A DNA stretch of 64,000 bases from Ectocarpus siliculosus (lineage: Eukaryota > Sar > Phaeophyceae > Ectocarpales > Ectocarpaceae), in assembly GCA_000310025.1 (NCBI GenBank), contig FN649751.1:3227378-3291377 (forward strand), written 5' to 3'. Position numbers and translations under genes: made by a program. The notes under the pieces are model-generated. The model was not told the DNA's origin. It searched no databases and saw nothing but the letters and a program-made list of their open reading frames with translations. Positions 37,501 to 49,400 of the stretch are shown here, in pieces (position 1 is the first letter of the stretch; each line of letters opens with the position of its first letter).

Positions 37501-38506
37501 CCCCGCTGTCTTCGCTCCTCTTCCTGTTCTCTGTTGGTGTTGGTGTGGGGCGATGTTGTTGTTTTTTTTGGTCATCCAGGTTGGACGTGAAGAAGCGGGG
37601 AACGGATGCGTGCGCGTGCGTGCGGGGGCGGGGGCAAGAAGGGTAGAGATAAGTCTACTACCATAAATACCTGCAACACGCCGGCGATTGGTCTCTTGGT
37701 ACCCTCGCCTTTGTTATCTCTCTTTCCCCCGCGTCCTCTCTTCGCCACGCTCGCCATGAATCGCTACCACGCCCTCTCTCTGTCTCTCCTCTCTCGATCT
37801 CTCTTTCCCTCTTCACCATGATCGACGGTAGTGTGGCTAACGGGCGCCCACCCACTGTTCCGGCCTCTTCCGTTGGGCGCTACTCCGCCGATAGCACCAT
37901 TACCTCGCCAGCTGTACTGCGTGGGCTACGTGGGGTCAGAAACCTCTCAGGGCCGGCAAGTAAACCCCATGCTTTACGTCCTAGGTGGCCAAGTTTGGTA
38001 ACGCCAACATGCCACGAGTAGGCCTTACAAGCCCTTGAAACCTTCCCTTCCAACAACCTGTTGAAGGAGCGGCTGCTGCTGTACACCACCGGTAGAGCAG
38101 GGTGATCACCACCAGGTTGACGATACATCAACTATCAGGCGAGAAACTGCTACCACAAAAAACGGTCCGGCAATCAATCAGACTGCGCGCGGACAAAGAA
38201 AACGTCCAAGACGGTAGCAGCCCCTGCGGACATTCCAGTACACGGGAACGACTTGCCCCACCAAGCAGGTCTCAAGGCAGGGGACGAACATAAAGACGAA
38301 CGTAGGCTAGGTAGGCTAAGCAACCAAAGCAGAGAAGGAGAGAGTCTTTTTACCCACCGTCGGCGTTGCTCCTCCACGGCGGCCGCGTGCGCTCGCATGT
38401 CCTGAGGCGAAGCACCGTTGCCCGGCGGGGGGTGGTGGAGGTTAACCTGCTGTTGATGCTGCTGCTGATGCTGCTGATGATGCAAACCGTGTTGCATGCT
38501 GTCCAT
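34535..38506 (-). CDS. RING-H2 protein with three SAP-like modules (probable E3 ubiquitin ligase)
   Basis: Five exons in transcript order (38506-38358, 37530-37452, 36712-36598, 36088-35838, 35242-34535) close in frame to 433 aa. After a His/Gln-rich start and a charged helix comes RGPPPASRTALKNIPEVK, the linker seen before many RING-H2 domains. The RING residues are C90, C93, C108, H110, H113, C116, C127 and C130 (C-x2-C-x14-C-x-H-x2-H-x2-C-x10-C-x2-C). Three related modules of about 38 residues follow at 161-198, about 210-249 and 386-433. Each carries a GCLEK(A/R)D core and resembles the SAP-like motif of CARP/RFFL ligases. A Pro/Ala/Gly linker separates modules two and three. RING-H2 domains recruit E2 enzymes, but the substrate is unknown. 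The ATG used is the first Met in an open frame, and an upstream exon is possible because the frame stays open beyond it. Confidence 0.8.
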
Positions 38507-41500
38507 GAAATTGGAGAAGAACTTGGGGGCATTTTTTTTTGCAGATAAATGCGTTCGGCAGATGGAAGCAGCAGGGGCGGGGGGGGGGGGGGGGAAATTT
38601 GCTCCCGTAACACTGAGAGGACAGTGAGGGACCGGGGGGTACACAGTGCTAGCGCTTGCACCATCTCGACCAACACTTGCCCATCGCCACGGCGCGGTGC
38701 TGGTCTACCTCAACACATCTAACTGTCCCTCACATTTCCATTCCAGCCGCCGGCTGCAGGCTGCTGGTGCGTCGCGGGGGGGTTCGACCTGTACAAGGCG
38801 GGAATCGGGCGTAAATAAGCGCTTTTTCCCCCCTCAAAAACAGGCGTGAAACTCGGGACTCTTGTTTAGCTGTACGATGGTTTTGCCCAGCCTGTGGCGA
38901 GCGTTTCAAAGAGGTGCGATGTACTGACGCTGCTGCAACCAGAACTGGCGCGGGTGCAACGATGCAAAAACCACAAATTGTGCAGGACGACAGTTAAGAC
39001 AGTTAAGAACCGCCAGGGAATGCCCAGCCTGCAGAGCTTTACTTAACTTGATCATTTCAGGAAAATGTGTCCTACACAGACTTGCGCAAAAAACCTTGCC
39101 AGCAGCATTGCTCATTTTCACGCATGTACATAAACCCGGGTCTCTAACCCGCGGGTCTTTTTTTGATACTTTATGGGGTGGCGTTTTTCGTGGAAGAACA
39201 ATTGACCTTTATAAAGTTCGTTTTTATTGGGGGGGGGGGGGGGGGGTGCGATCACTCGCGCAACTAACTTTTCCATTTCCATTGGATGTTTCACTTGTTC
39301 GCTCCCAACGACAATGATCGACACAAGCAAGAGGAGGGTAACCCTANNNNNNNNNNNNNNNNNNNNNNNNNNNNNNNNNNNNNNNNNNNNNNNNNNNNNN
39401 NNNNNNNNNNNNNNNNNNNNNNNNNNNNNNNNNNNNNNNNNNNNNNTTTTAACCCGGGGTTTTTTTTTTATTATTGTAGGGGGGGGCCTTTTTGGGGGAA
39501 AAAAAATTAACTTTTATAAAGTTTGTTTTTAGGGGGGGGGGGGGGGGGGGGTGCGATCACTCGCGCAACTAACTTTTCCATTTCCATTGGATGTTTCACT
39601 TGTTCGCTCCCAACGACAATGATCGACACAAGCAAGAGGAGGGTAACCCTACATATACGCGAGTAGACCCGGCTTCCGAGAGTGCGAAGGACCAACGTAT
39701 CTACGGAGACGGAACAGGGTAGATGGACGAAAGGGTGGGACACCACAGAAACACGGCATCGTGCTTGTCCCGCATGATGCCGCTGCAGCACACGGTGCGC
39801 ATCGGAGAGCTCGGTGAATGGGTAGTCTTTCTGTGTTAATATTTATGTTCCAAAGATACACAAATGCAGAAGACGGCGTTTCGAGAAGTTAAAATTACTT
39901 TGTTGACAAGGAAAGATCCGCACACTACCGTCTCTCTCGCTCGATATTGGTAGCCTTAGATCCAGAAGGAAATGTTTGTGATGACAAGATCAACGTATCT
40001 CAAGCGCGAAGCATTAAGAAGACGGCAACAACATGTACATTGCTTCTATGGCGTCGGCCAGTACATTTGAAGAGTCGTACAAGCGATATTCACACAGGGC
40101 AATCCGTTGCGTGCTACAAGTACTTCTTTGCATCTCCGCATCTCCACAAGCACGCCTGCATTTTCAGGCTAATTGCGGTTGTGTGATCGTTGGGCGACAC
40201 GGGCCGGGAATTGGTAATCTAGCGGCGAAAATAAGACTCCCCCTTCTAGCTTTGAATAGAGGATGGAGGAGAAGCCCCGGGAAGCGCCTTAACACAGCAG
40301 TGGGCACGGGGTAACAGGTAGGATTAACCCGGCGCTACACATGGGGGCACACAGGACGAGATGAGTACACTTCATTTCCCAGTCATGCACAAGCAAGCTG
40401 CCGTCGCAACATTCAAAGGGCGCGATTTGATCCCGTGCGGGTGACAAAAGACAGACGAACTTTAGAGCAAAAACGCCCGGAGTGAGCAGGGAACTGAGGG
40501 TACGCGTGAGAGGGGTTGCACCCTCACGCGTTTCATTGCGGTGCTCAAAGTGTGCCATGTGGCCTCCTACTTTGGGGGAGGTTGATTGTTGATGTACCAG
40601 AGCACGGAAGAAGAAAGTGGGCGAGTTATACCGTGGACCCGCGTGGGAAAGGGTTGAGCCAAAAACGGAGGAAATTGTCCGCACACAGGACATTTGCACC
40701 TACTTCTCTCCTCACCTTCTACCGGCCATTATCGTTGTCGTATTTGGTTGGCTGTATGCCTATTTGCACTGCGGGTTCCCTGCCTTCCCTGGGCACTGCA
40801 CTTGAGTAATCCTCTGTGACTCTCTGTACACTCTACACACTCTACTAACGAGGGTACACGGATTGTATTCCGCCAGCCCCCTGACCTCTGATCCGCGGAG
40901 CCCCTCAAACAAAAAAAAAGCGGAAGCGGATACACCACGTGTATGCGCACAAGGAGGGTTGCCTGCTACGCAGGGAACATGGGATGGCAACCACACCAAC
41001 CGTCCCCAAATCCATGACATCTTCGTTTTTTCTCTTGTTGGCATTTTGGGTTGTGTTGGAACAGCGGGCGAGTTGTTGGTTATGGAGTGCTGGGAGCATA
41101 CTAAAAAAAAATGTTGGTTGCATAAGATATATTAGTCTACGTCATTGGATACCACACACATTGATTGCTATCTTCTGCTTGCCTCGGGCAACCGTGCTGG
41201 TCCGCTACGAGATTTTCGTTTTTGCTGAGATGGTCTCTCGTTTCCACCGGGCGTTGCAACCGCGGAAATTCAGTTGAGGTCGTTACTATGGCTCGATGCT
41301 GCTGAGTCGTGTTGCAGTTGTGAGGACGAACGAGGTGGTATGAAACTCGGTGCGGTAAGGAGAAAAAGCAGTCACATGGCGACGGCGATGATTAGACTCC
41401 CAAAGGTACCACACACCCTGCTGGACCGATTTCAGAGCTGGACTACTGTACTGTACCTTCACGAGGCGAAGAGGATCTCAAAATCAATTGATAGAGCATT

Positions 41501-42362
41501 TTTGGCGCGTCATCTTTTCTTTTCTTTCTGCGGGAAAATCGTGACTTCGGCGCAGGGGGGTCGTATGTGGGCCCTACCAGACAGATATGGTCCTCCTCCT
41601 AGCATGCAAGTCTTGACTGATCCCGCCAGCGACGAGGAGCAAATTAATCGGTCATTTATAACGACGGTGAACGTTGTGAGGTGATGCAACGTGATGTGAC
41701 ACATACATACAGAGAGTTGCAGCTGCGCAAAATGATAAAATAGGCTATCGCGCGTCGCACGTTGTACAGAGTACTGCGCGTGTTCCTGGCAGCAATCAAT
41801 CTGATTCGCGGCATTCATTTTTGACAGAGACGCGCGGTTTGGCGTTATAGCAAGCAAGCTTACGACAGAAGGCGAGTAACGCGCTGCATACGAGAAACCA
41901 TTCGATTTCAATACCGATTATTCCCACCGCTCGTGAGGCCCAGTCCCTCAAAAGGACATCGGTCGCCCGGGTCCTGGCACACATCAAAACACTAAACTTC
42001 GTGCTATCGTACCAGGTTTGGACATCCCCCACTTGTCGTGCACATATACACAACCGTAAACAATAGGCTGTAAACTCCACGGCTGATTTCCCCTGCAGGC
42101 CGCAGACCCTTCGTTGCGTACACGTACCCCCTGTTGCACTTTGACAAACATCAAATAACTTCAAACAGACTCTGGTGTAGAAAGGGATACCAGCACTGCT
42201 TTTGTGACAGTTACAGGAAGACACATCACAAAGTGAACTCGCGCGTACATAGTTGTCAACCCATAGCTCGTTGGGTAATAAAAGCGTGACGTTTAACAGA
42301 AAGGTGTGACACCAATTGACACACTCACCCCCGACTTTCTACCACATCTTTCTCAGATATCG
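38507..42362. other. Intergenic region with a 100-bp assembly gap
   Basis: No supported gene was found on either strand. It contains poly-G runs (38580, 39230, 39532), the N gap at 39347-39446 and the gap-flanking duplication. A first exon of the RING gene could lie at its left end. Confidence 0.45.
39247..39651. repeat. Exact 100-bp duplication flanking a 100-N gap (probable assembly artefact)
   Basis: 39247..39346 and 39552..39651 are identical and begin right after long G homopolymers. Between them lies the N gap (39347..39446). The sequence just after the gap (39447-39551) is a degraded version of the bases before the first copy, with collapsed homopolymers, as expected of poor read ends. 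The two copies are most simply one locus assembled twice. Confidence 0.85.
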
Positions 42363-43235
42363 TTAACCTTCCTCGTCGTCGAAATCGTCGTCGAAGTCAT
42401 CTCCATACTCGCTAGGTGCAGCGTCATTTTCACTTCCCAGCTGCTCGTTTTCCTCCTCCCCATCTCCATCGAAAAGAAGCCTATCTGTGTCTGCCTCGCC
42501 AAATGTTTCACCCTGATCGAGGCCATCTTCCATGATGGCTTGAGAGGAAGAAGAGTGAGCATCACTGGTGTTGTTGTTGGTGGTGATGTCTCCATCGACT
42601 TGGGGTGGAGGCGCTGTTGCACCGCCGTCAATGCTGCTACGGGGAACCTCTGCCACTGGTTCTGCCTCATCACTGCGAAGGTCGCCACTCCTGCCGCTGT
42701 TGGATGCGGTTGGGGACAGCTCAACGTCTGCTTTTCTGGCAATCACTTGCTCTTCTTGTTCTTGTTCCAGTTGTTCCTCCTCTCCTATGCTGATGCCATG
42801 GTTGCTGTTGTGACCTACGGTGATGCTAGTTTTCGTTGCACCATTCTCGCCGGTTGTGGTCTCAACGTCATCAGACCATCGTCCAGCATCAGAACTGTTT
42901 GAGGATGTTCCCGTCCTCACGACCCCTTCCCTTTCCGCGTTTGTTGCTGCTGCTGCTTCGATGTTCTCGCTCGATTTTCCACCGATGATCTCCTCGTCCG
43001 AGACCCCCCACGAGGAAGCCGATCCGGCGAGCTGATGGCCTGACTTGTCGCCGCCCTGTTGAGCCCCGCTTTGTTCGCTGCTGTAACTGTCTCGCGGGCC
43101 ATCTTCACCATTGCAGCTATTTTCGATATTCTCCTCTGCTTGCTGATGATAACGTTTTGCGGTTAGGCTCGTGTCGTCTTCACGTTTATTTGCCGCCGGT
43201 GCTGGGGGTGTAACGGTGTATGCTGCCGCCGCTGT

Positions 43236-43266
<31 letters not shown>

Positions 43267-46030
43267 TCTGTGAGCGATCCACGGGGCGACGACGACGAGA
43301 CCCGTTTCGCATCGTATACGGCGTCGCTTTCGTCTCCAGGTGCTACTAAAGGGCCTGATACGTCATTCTGAGGTGGCCGCGCTGCAGTGAGGCTAGCTGG
43401 CGAACGACCGTACCGACGGCCAACTCCATCGCGACCATCACCGTTCTCCTCGCCACCTCCATTGTCGTGCCTCGCGGCTGAACCATGCCCACCGACTTTC
43501 ACATCACTCATGGGGACAAAACTAACGTCGCTACCCTTTTTCTCCCTGCTGGTAAAGGAACCAGAGCGCGGCGAGGAAGAATGAGAGCGCACGCTTGGTC
43601 TCCGACTTCCTCGTCCGGCCTGTTCTCGGCGTGGAGGCTCAGCTGAGACAACTGGAACGGTGAACGCGGCGTGGTTGTCATGCTCGCGGTTTGAAGAGCG
43701 AAGAGAAGAGGAAGAAGGGGTTCGTGCTGTACGCGGCTGGCGAGCGCCGTCGCCACCAACGCCGCCGCTGCTTCCACCGGCAGCCCGGCCGGAAGAAGGC
43801 GACGTCAAACCCACCCTCTTTTCCTCGTCAATGAGTTTTGTTCTAAACTCACCGCTTCTCCGGGGTGCGGATAGCGGTCGGCGACCTCGAAGACCAGCCG
43901 CCGCTGTTCGAGAATCGGATCCACGCCTAGTTGTGGCCGATGCCGCCCGTATCATGCCTTGGCTCCGTGAGCCTCCCGCCCTGTGGACAACCGTCGAAGC
44001 CCCCCCAAACCATCTGCCGCAAGAGCGCTGTTTCGTTCTTTGCGAGATATGCTGATCTCGGGGTCTACCATGAGCGCTGATATTGAGTTTTTCTCCCCCC
44101 GCTCTTGACACCATCTGGGCACGACGGGGGGGGCTGACCCTCCGCTTCGGAGAAAGAGGTCTTTGGTACCGATCTCTTCCTGTCGGTGAAACCCTCGGAT
44201 CATGCAGCACCATGCCGTCATTTTCTTGGTGTAGTATGGTCGGGGAAAACTCGTCAACTGCTGCTGCTCCCCAGGTGTGCTGGTGGTTGTTCCGAAGCTT
44301 GTCGCCGGCGCTCCGGACGATCGTTTCGACATCCTGAGCGTCCTGTTCGAAACGAACGGGGTTTGCAACTGACGTCGCGCCGTCGAAGGCCTCCGGCCTT
44401 GCACGCCAGAGGACGCTGTCTACTCCCGAGCTTCTTCTTCGAGTCTGGTCTCGTCGATTCGGGGTGTACTCCTCTCTCGTAGTATTCCGTTCTTCGTTGT
44501 GAAAGCAATTGCTGGGTGATGTGGCTTGCTGCTGTTGGTGCTGCTGAACAATCAGCTTCTGAAGTCGCTGGATTTCGAGAAAGTATTCCTCAGTTACCGC
44601 AGTCATCTCCATCACGGCCGACCATTCCTGCCGTGAAAATATGGGAAGCGCACGCGTCGAAGAGAGCAGTGCTTCAGAGTATATTATATACGTTGCAAGC
44701 TATACAAATCTCGAAAATATCAATGTTTGTCACGTTATCGCAGCGAGAAGCTCTCTTTCGCTCTCGGTCTCTCTTTCTAATCCTTCTTCCTCGCTTTCTC
44801 AGGTGCTCAACACAAACCAGAATTCCACTAAACCCAGGGGAAGCTACAGGACCCTCAGTGTCGACGCTACGGCGATGGGATGTGCTTCCACACCACCACA
44901 GACGGAAACGGAATGATGCCTAACTGCTCATACGTACGACGGTTCGGCAACGTATTCCAACGCAAACCTTTGTTCGCTTGATCGTGTCCAGCTCTCGCTC
45001 TTGGCGAGCTAGCAATTGCTGTAGGTGTGTTTTTTGCTTTGCCAGCGTTCTCACAACTGCACATTTTTCTACCTCGCTGCGCGCGGCGTGTAGCAGCCGC
45101 TGATCCCTGATGTAAAACCCGGGGGAGAGCAGGAAAAACGGCGGTGAATAAGTTAGCCAACAGCTTGCCGTCTCTTGTTCCTGTGTCTTTAACTCAAAGT
45201 GGTGGCGTTGTACGGAAGTTACTCGCGGATTACAGAAAGCAAGCAAGGCGTGTTCATGCCAGCGTGTCATGTACTTCTTTACAAGGAGAGTATAGTCTAT
45301 GTACTAAGTAGTCTACAACTCTATTGCTAGGCTACTCGATGATGCAGAGACGGACGGATTGACTGCTCCGCGTGCCTATCCGCTAACATCTACTTTATAA
45401 AACGTGGGAGGAGACGACAGCAGTGCACTTGTTCCATGTCCTACAGAGATCGTATGTGATCGGGGACAACAACACTATGCACTGACACAACGACGGAGTC
45501 TAGGTAACAAGAGCCGCGTATTTGCAGCGTGCTTACACGCACCTTTTTCCGGGCGTCTGCTCAAGCTCGAAGAGGAGAATCTCAATCTTGTCGTCAGCTC
45601 GCAAGAGCTCCCCCTCCAAGCGCGCCTTGTTGACCCGATAGCGCCTGTTCTCTTCGGTGGCTCTACTCAATGCGACCTTAAGTTTGTGATTGTCGTCCTC
45701 CAGGGTTTCGATGTCGTTTACAGGGTTGTTGTCGTCCAACACCATCCTCCTTCTCCGAGCCGTTCCTTCCCGACGCCGTCGAAAGTCGATATCGAGAGAA
45801 AGCGGCTCTTCTACTACCCCCTCTGCCCAGCTACGCCCCGAGCGTGCCGAGGATGCCATTGCGCTTCGTCCAACCGTGCATCTTCTAGAACTGGAGCTCC
45901 TTGCGCTCATTGGTCTCCAAGAAGGGGCGCCGCCCCGCTTAGGTACTACAGCAGTAGATGGAGGGCTGGCATATGCAGAAGCGAGTTCAAAGGCCGCGCG
46001 ATTTCGTTCTTCCCGCTGTTGTGCCCTCAT
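42363..46030 (-). CDS. Coiled-coil protein with long acidic low-complexity tail
   Basis: Three exons in transcript order (46030-45543, 45106-44968, 44627-42363) close in frame to 963 aa. Residues from about 100 to 240 form a nearly continuous coiled coil across the two exon joints. It contains ETLEDDNHKLKVALSRATEE, KIEILLFELEQ, LQQLLARQERELDTIKR and YFLEIQRLQKLI. The pattern of charged heptads followed by an 'E.Y..E..RLQ' segment is reminiscent of IQCE-type ciliary proteins, but this is only a weak resemblance. The rest is Ser/Arg-rich, then Glu/Asp-rich, ending DDFDDDFDDEEG. Function is unknown. Divergent arrangement with DNAI4 suggests a flagellar role. The start at the ATG before RAQQREERNR is my choice; the frame is open upstream. 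Confidence 0.65.
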
Positions 46031-46242
46031 CCCCTCCGATGTCGGGCGCGTTTGTGATTGTACGTGGTGTACATGTGGTGTGCACTTCCAAGGGAGTCTG
46101 TGTGGTTCGTGGTTGGCGCTTACCGCGTAATTTAGCGAGTTCCGTTTGCGGCATGATTGCGAAATGCGGCGTAATTCGAGTGGCTGTACCGCGACGGTTT
46201 CATGTGACGGTTCGACAACACGAATAGGTTCTGACTGATGAG

Positions 46243-46299
<57 letters not shown>

Positions 46300-46425
46300 A
46301 ATGCAGTCTTTTGAGAAAGAGGGAAAGGGTTAGGGGGCGCGCGCGATCTTTCCTAGAGTAGAACCGTGTACCTGTACTGATCATCAGTGATCAACAGCGA
46401 AGGCAGGGAAACCAACCGCTGCAGC
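46031..46425. promoter_or_regulatory. Putative shared promoter of the coiled-coil gene and DNAI4, with a GA microsatellite
   Basis: 395 bp lie between the divergent start codons. A pure (GA)n tract of about 52 bases lies at 46247-46298. GA tracts are common near plant and algal promoters, but a role here is only inferred. No other motif could be assigned. Confidence 0.45.
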
Positions 46426-49400
46426 ATGACGTCCCGCGCCAGCGTCAACCGCGTCAGGGGGACCGGTCAAAGTCGGTGAGTTGCCATTACGCCCGTTTAT
46501 CCTGCGGACAGCTTGGGCGTGAGATGCGGCTTCTCTTCTGAGATCTAATGGAGTAGCTAATCCAGATAAAGCTTTCAATACTCGTCAGGTCTACATACTT
46601 TACGTTGTATGTGTAGAAACACAAACATCTCAAAGCAACCTCGCTCGTTCATGCAGATCAAAGATCGGTGTTTCGCGAGCCGGAGGCTCGAGGAGTAGAG
46701 CCGGGGTGTCGGCAGGTGCAAGCGGAACTCACGGGGGCGGGGTGGGAGGGGTGAGAGTGTTTTTAAATGGAGTCAACGTCACGCCGCAGAGTTTGCTCAC
46801 CTCAGCATCGCGATCATCAGCGGGGAACACCTCGGCCGCGGCGGAAGCTGCCGCCGCCGCCACAAGAAGAAAGGCGTCAGGGGATGCACCAATCAAGCGA
46901 CCTTCTGGAGGTGGCGTGGCGCCCCGAAAGAAGCCCAGCTTATCGGTGGAAGCCCAGCAGAGCGCCCCGGCCGCTGCAAGATCGGAAGGCGGGCATGGTA
47001 GTGGTGGTGGCGGTGGGGCAAAGTCACCTGCAGGGCGTCGAAAGCGGGCGGGGGAAGGGGCCGGCGAGGAAAGTGGACTCACGGAGGAGGATCTCAGCGC
47101 ACCGATTACGATCGGATTATGCGAAACACCGACGATGATGTTGTTGGAGATCCGGGGCTCGGCCGTTGCAACCGACCTCCGAGACTTTGGCAGGTGGAAC
47201 CTCCGCAATGTGTCAGTCTTTCCTATTTCCCCCCAGAAAATCCACGGTGGTTGGTCATTGGTATCGGTACCCATTTGTTGTGAATTGCCATTACCAACTA
47301 CGAAGTAGTCTACACAGATACCAAGGCAATCACAATACCACGCAGAATGTCGATTCCCGTGTATAGGTTGCCACTGTTATTGATGGAACCATTACAGAAA
47401 GTCGCTCCTGGCTTGATGACACTCACAAAGTTGTTGCATTTCTTGATTTATCCTTTTTGTAACAGGCTCGCTCTCGTTCCGCGCTCAATGGTGGAGAACG
47501 AGGACAGGGGTTTGAATCCTGATCACCGTTACCGACTAAAATACCCAACATCCATGTAGCGCTCATACAACGCCCACATGTATTGTGCTCAAACACTATT
47601 AAATAGTTGCTCCAGGACACCATCCAACGAAATACAGTACAATACCCCGCCAACAAATGTTCAATTTCCACTACCGGACAGGAATGTCTATTTCATCCGC
47701 ATTCGACCGAACCATCTAATCACCTCGGGTAGCCTAGGGCGCTAGCCACTTGTGCCGTGGAAGATTGTCGGGGGTTCGTTCTCCACCCGACGCTTCCCGG
47801 CATGTACGCACATTGCGGTGTTTGGCTCGATATGCAAGTTGCGTTATCGTGGCCGGTAGTTCTGTTTCTTTATCGTTGTTCCTAAGGACAGCTGGCTGCG
47901 GCATCCGGCCACTGGGATAGGTGATTTGTCTAAGTGGTTGATATGTCTGGGAGTAGCTCTGGAAATGTTTCGTCTGCTCTTTTCTCTAGTTGCCAGTCAT
48001 TGCCTGGAACACCTGACAACAAGCTAGTAGACTTGGGACTGAATCTTGGCGCATGTGATATTTGGTTTGGAAAATTGAATATCGCGAGCAGTCAACAATA
48101 GTTTCATCACGCATTAGGTGTTTTCCTGTTCTTTGTGTGCTATACACTGCAAAAATATCTGAGCAGCGCCGCGATGGTAAGTGATCATCCAAGGTGCACT
48201 ACCGCGGTGGATGGTTACCGTACCAAACAGGACCAACCCGAAATGTCGTTACCCAAGAAGGCCCTGAGTCTTTCAAATCGACTCACGCCCATTTGCACAC
48301 GGTGCAAGTTAAACACAGGCGCCGGCTACTTTTAACAATCTTCGATTTCATCGCTGATAACCGTGATACAACTACACAGAGTGACCCCTCCAGTGTAAAA
48401 GGCTTCAGCGTCTTGATGCTCTTTTGTCTCGGTGTGGTCTTGGGCAAAATACAATCGAAAATCACCGACGTCGCCGGCACCACCCCCACCATTTCGAAAA
48501 CGTGGAAGAGAGAGAGAGAGAGCCGATCCACGAAACGACCAAAGTCTGATGTATGGAACAAACAGCGCTCCACTATCAGCTCTACTGCTTGCATGGTGTG
48601 GACAAGCGCTCAACCCGCACTGAGGATACCACAGACCGAAGAGCGGCAAGCACCAAACTAATCAATCGTGGGGTTCTCTCTCTACTGCACCCAGGTACCA
48701 ACAAGAGAAGCAGGACTACGAAAAACGGGTGCAGGAAAAGATAGGAAGTGACAGGTTTGCTTCCAGACACGCACAGACTGTGAACTGGGCGCTGAAGACG
48801 AAAGAGGTGGGCAACGAACCAAATCATTTGAACAATGTTGACACCTGTAACGCCTCGGACAGAAGTTCGACCTGCCAGTGGCCATGTGGCCAGATGCCTT
48901 ACTGGATGTACGTTACTGGGGCGACCAACTATGTGCTGTCACGCAGTTGCTGTCTCGCAGACAAGACTCGGGATGGTTGTACTATTATTTTGGCAACTCT
49001 TTGGAAGCCCATGCGGTTGAGCATATCTTCATTGGTTCAACGTGCAAGCGTGGCGCTGTAGACACAGAGAGGTGTATTCTAGCTGTTGTTTTCATGCCCT
49101 ACGTGTTGGGTGGCGGCCTCCCCTTCTTGACAGCGAGAATCGCGGCCTAGGTACACGGCCTGCCGGTTCACTTACCATCGCGAGTTGCTGCTGTCATCCT
49201 CGCTCTACTGCTGCCCACACGCGTCCACCCCACCTTCGATCCGCCTTATTTGCGACGTAAATACAAAAACTGACAAAAAAAAACACCAAAAGGTTACGGC
49301 GGCTGCGGCGGCCACCAAAGACGCTTCGTGCGCCGCGACCACCTGGGAGATCTTCGACGAGCAGTCCAAGGCAACGGACCAGGGCGTAGCAGACGATGGG

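Noticed and set aside
37658-37855. Minus-strand frame tried as an exon of the RING gene
   Set aside because: It can be joined in phase but is Arg/Glu low complexity. The direct join of 38358 to 37530 gives a continuous charged helix and also keeps phase.
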